This document shows positions 5,624-5,695 of a stretch of 5,695 bases of DNA, one piece after another; the stretch's first letter is position 1, and every line of letters begins with the position of its first letter. This stretch comes from LSNR01 sp964603325 (GTDB taxonomy: Bacteria; Patescibacteriota; Minisyncoccia; Moranbacterales; UBA9337). The DNA lies in the NCBI GenBank assembly GCA_964603325.1, contig CAZRUH010000041.1:1-5695 (forward strand). The letters run 5' to 3'. The translations under genes and the position numbers were made by a program. A model generated the notes under the pieces. The model did not search any database and was not told the origin of the DNA. It saw nothing but the letters and a program-made list of their open reading frames with translations.

Positions 5624-5695
5624 TGGACCAGACAGGACTTGAACCCGCCACCTCCTCAGTGCAAATGAGGTGCTCTACCAGATGAGCTACTGGCC
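5624..5695 (-). tRNA. tRNA-Ala (UGC), lacking only its first base at the window edge
   Basis: The minus strand folds into a complete cloverleaf from position 2 to position 73. The acceptor strand GGCCAG pairs with CTGGTC (one G-U). The D arm is GCTC/GAGC, and the anticodon stem CCTCA/TGAGG encloses the loop TTTGCAC. The anticodon is TGC, which reads GCN Ala codons. A 5-base variable loop is followed by a T arm with TTCAAGT. Position 1, expected to be G opposite C72, would be base 5696, just outside the window. The discriminator base is A73 and the 3' CCA is not encoded (the next bases are CAA), so tRNA nucleotidyltransferase must add it. The G3-U70 wobble, the classic identity element for alanyl-tRNA synthetase, is present and supports the Ala assignment. 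ppaC starts 15 nt downstream. Confidence 0.95.

Noticed and set aside
1..5695. Mobile elements, CRISPR arrays, toxin-antitoxin pairs or phage genes
   Set aside because: No transposase, repeat-spacer pattern, integrase or attachment-site duplication was seen; the tRNA-Ala 3' end is not repeated elsewhere in the window as far as I can read.

Overview
The window looks like a stretch of ordinary core chromosome from an AT-rich bacterium (roughly one-third GC by eye). All recognisable genes lie on the minus strand, so transcription runs from high to low coordinates. The proteins suggest a candidate-phyla-radiation (Patescibacteria) type organism. PheS, PheT and SecA are best matched by my recollection of that group: an 'HQNVF' version of the PheS glycine-rich segment, and a SecA with an acidic insertion before its DITYGTNNE motif. 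Most start codons also lack a good Shine-Dalgarno sequence. The lineage is an inference and was not tested by any search. The standard genetic code fits: there are no in-frame TGA codons, and TGG encodes Trp.

Layout in transcription order: a tRNA-Ala(UGC) gene cut by the right window edge by a single base (5624-5695); ppaC, a family II manganese-dependent inorganic pyrophosphatase, only 15 nt after the tRNA (4685-5608); a probable intrinsic terminator (about 4541-4575); a near-consensus sigma-70 type promoter (4479-4507); pheS and pheT, the two subunits of phenylalanyl-tRNA synthetase (3386-4459 and 918-3323, 62 nt apart); a 55-residue single-span membrane protein gene 19 nt after pheT (731-898); a second near-consensus promoter (680-708); and the first 208 codons of secA, which runs off the left edge (1-625). 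No gene-free stretch exceeds 300 bases.

The genes share a translation and export theme. The tRNA and the Phe-tRNA synthetase feed the ribosome, and the pyrophosphatase removes the pyrophosphate released by aminoacylation and nucleotide polymerisation. SecA pushes finished preproteins through the Sec channel. ppaC seems to belong to a tRNA-led transcript. pheS-pheT-small membrane gene form a second unit, and secA has its own promoter but no clear terminator separating it from the pheST unit.

I found no mobile element, CRISPR array or defence system, and nothing I would call a new biological system. The points most worth a second look are the small membrane ORF, a 12-bp perfect inverted repeat bracketing the secA promoter, the conflict between family alignment and ribosome-binding site for the pheS start (with a short Phe-rich ORF overlapping it), and the tight tRNA-ppaC linkage.
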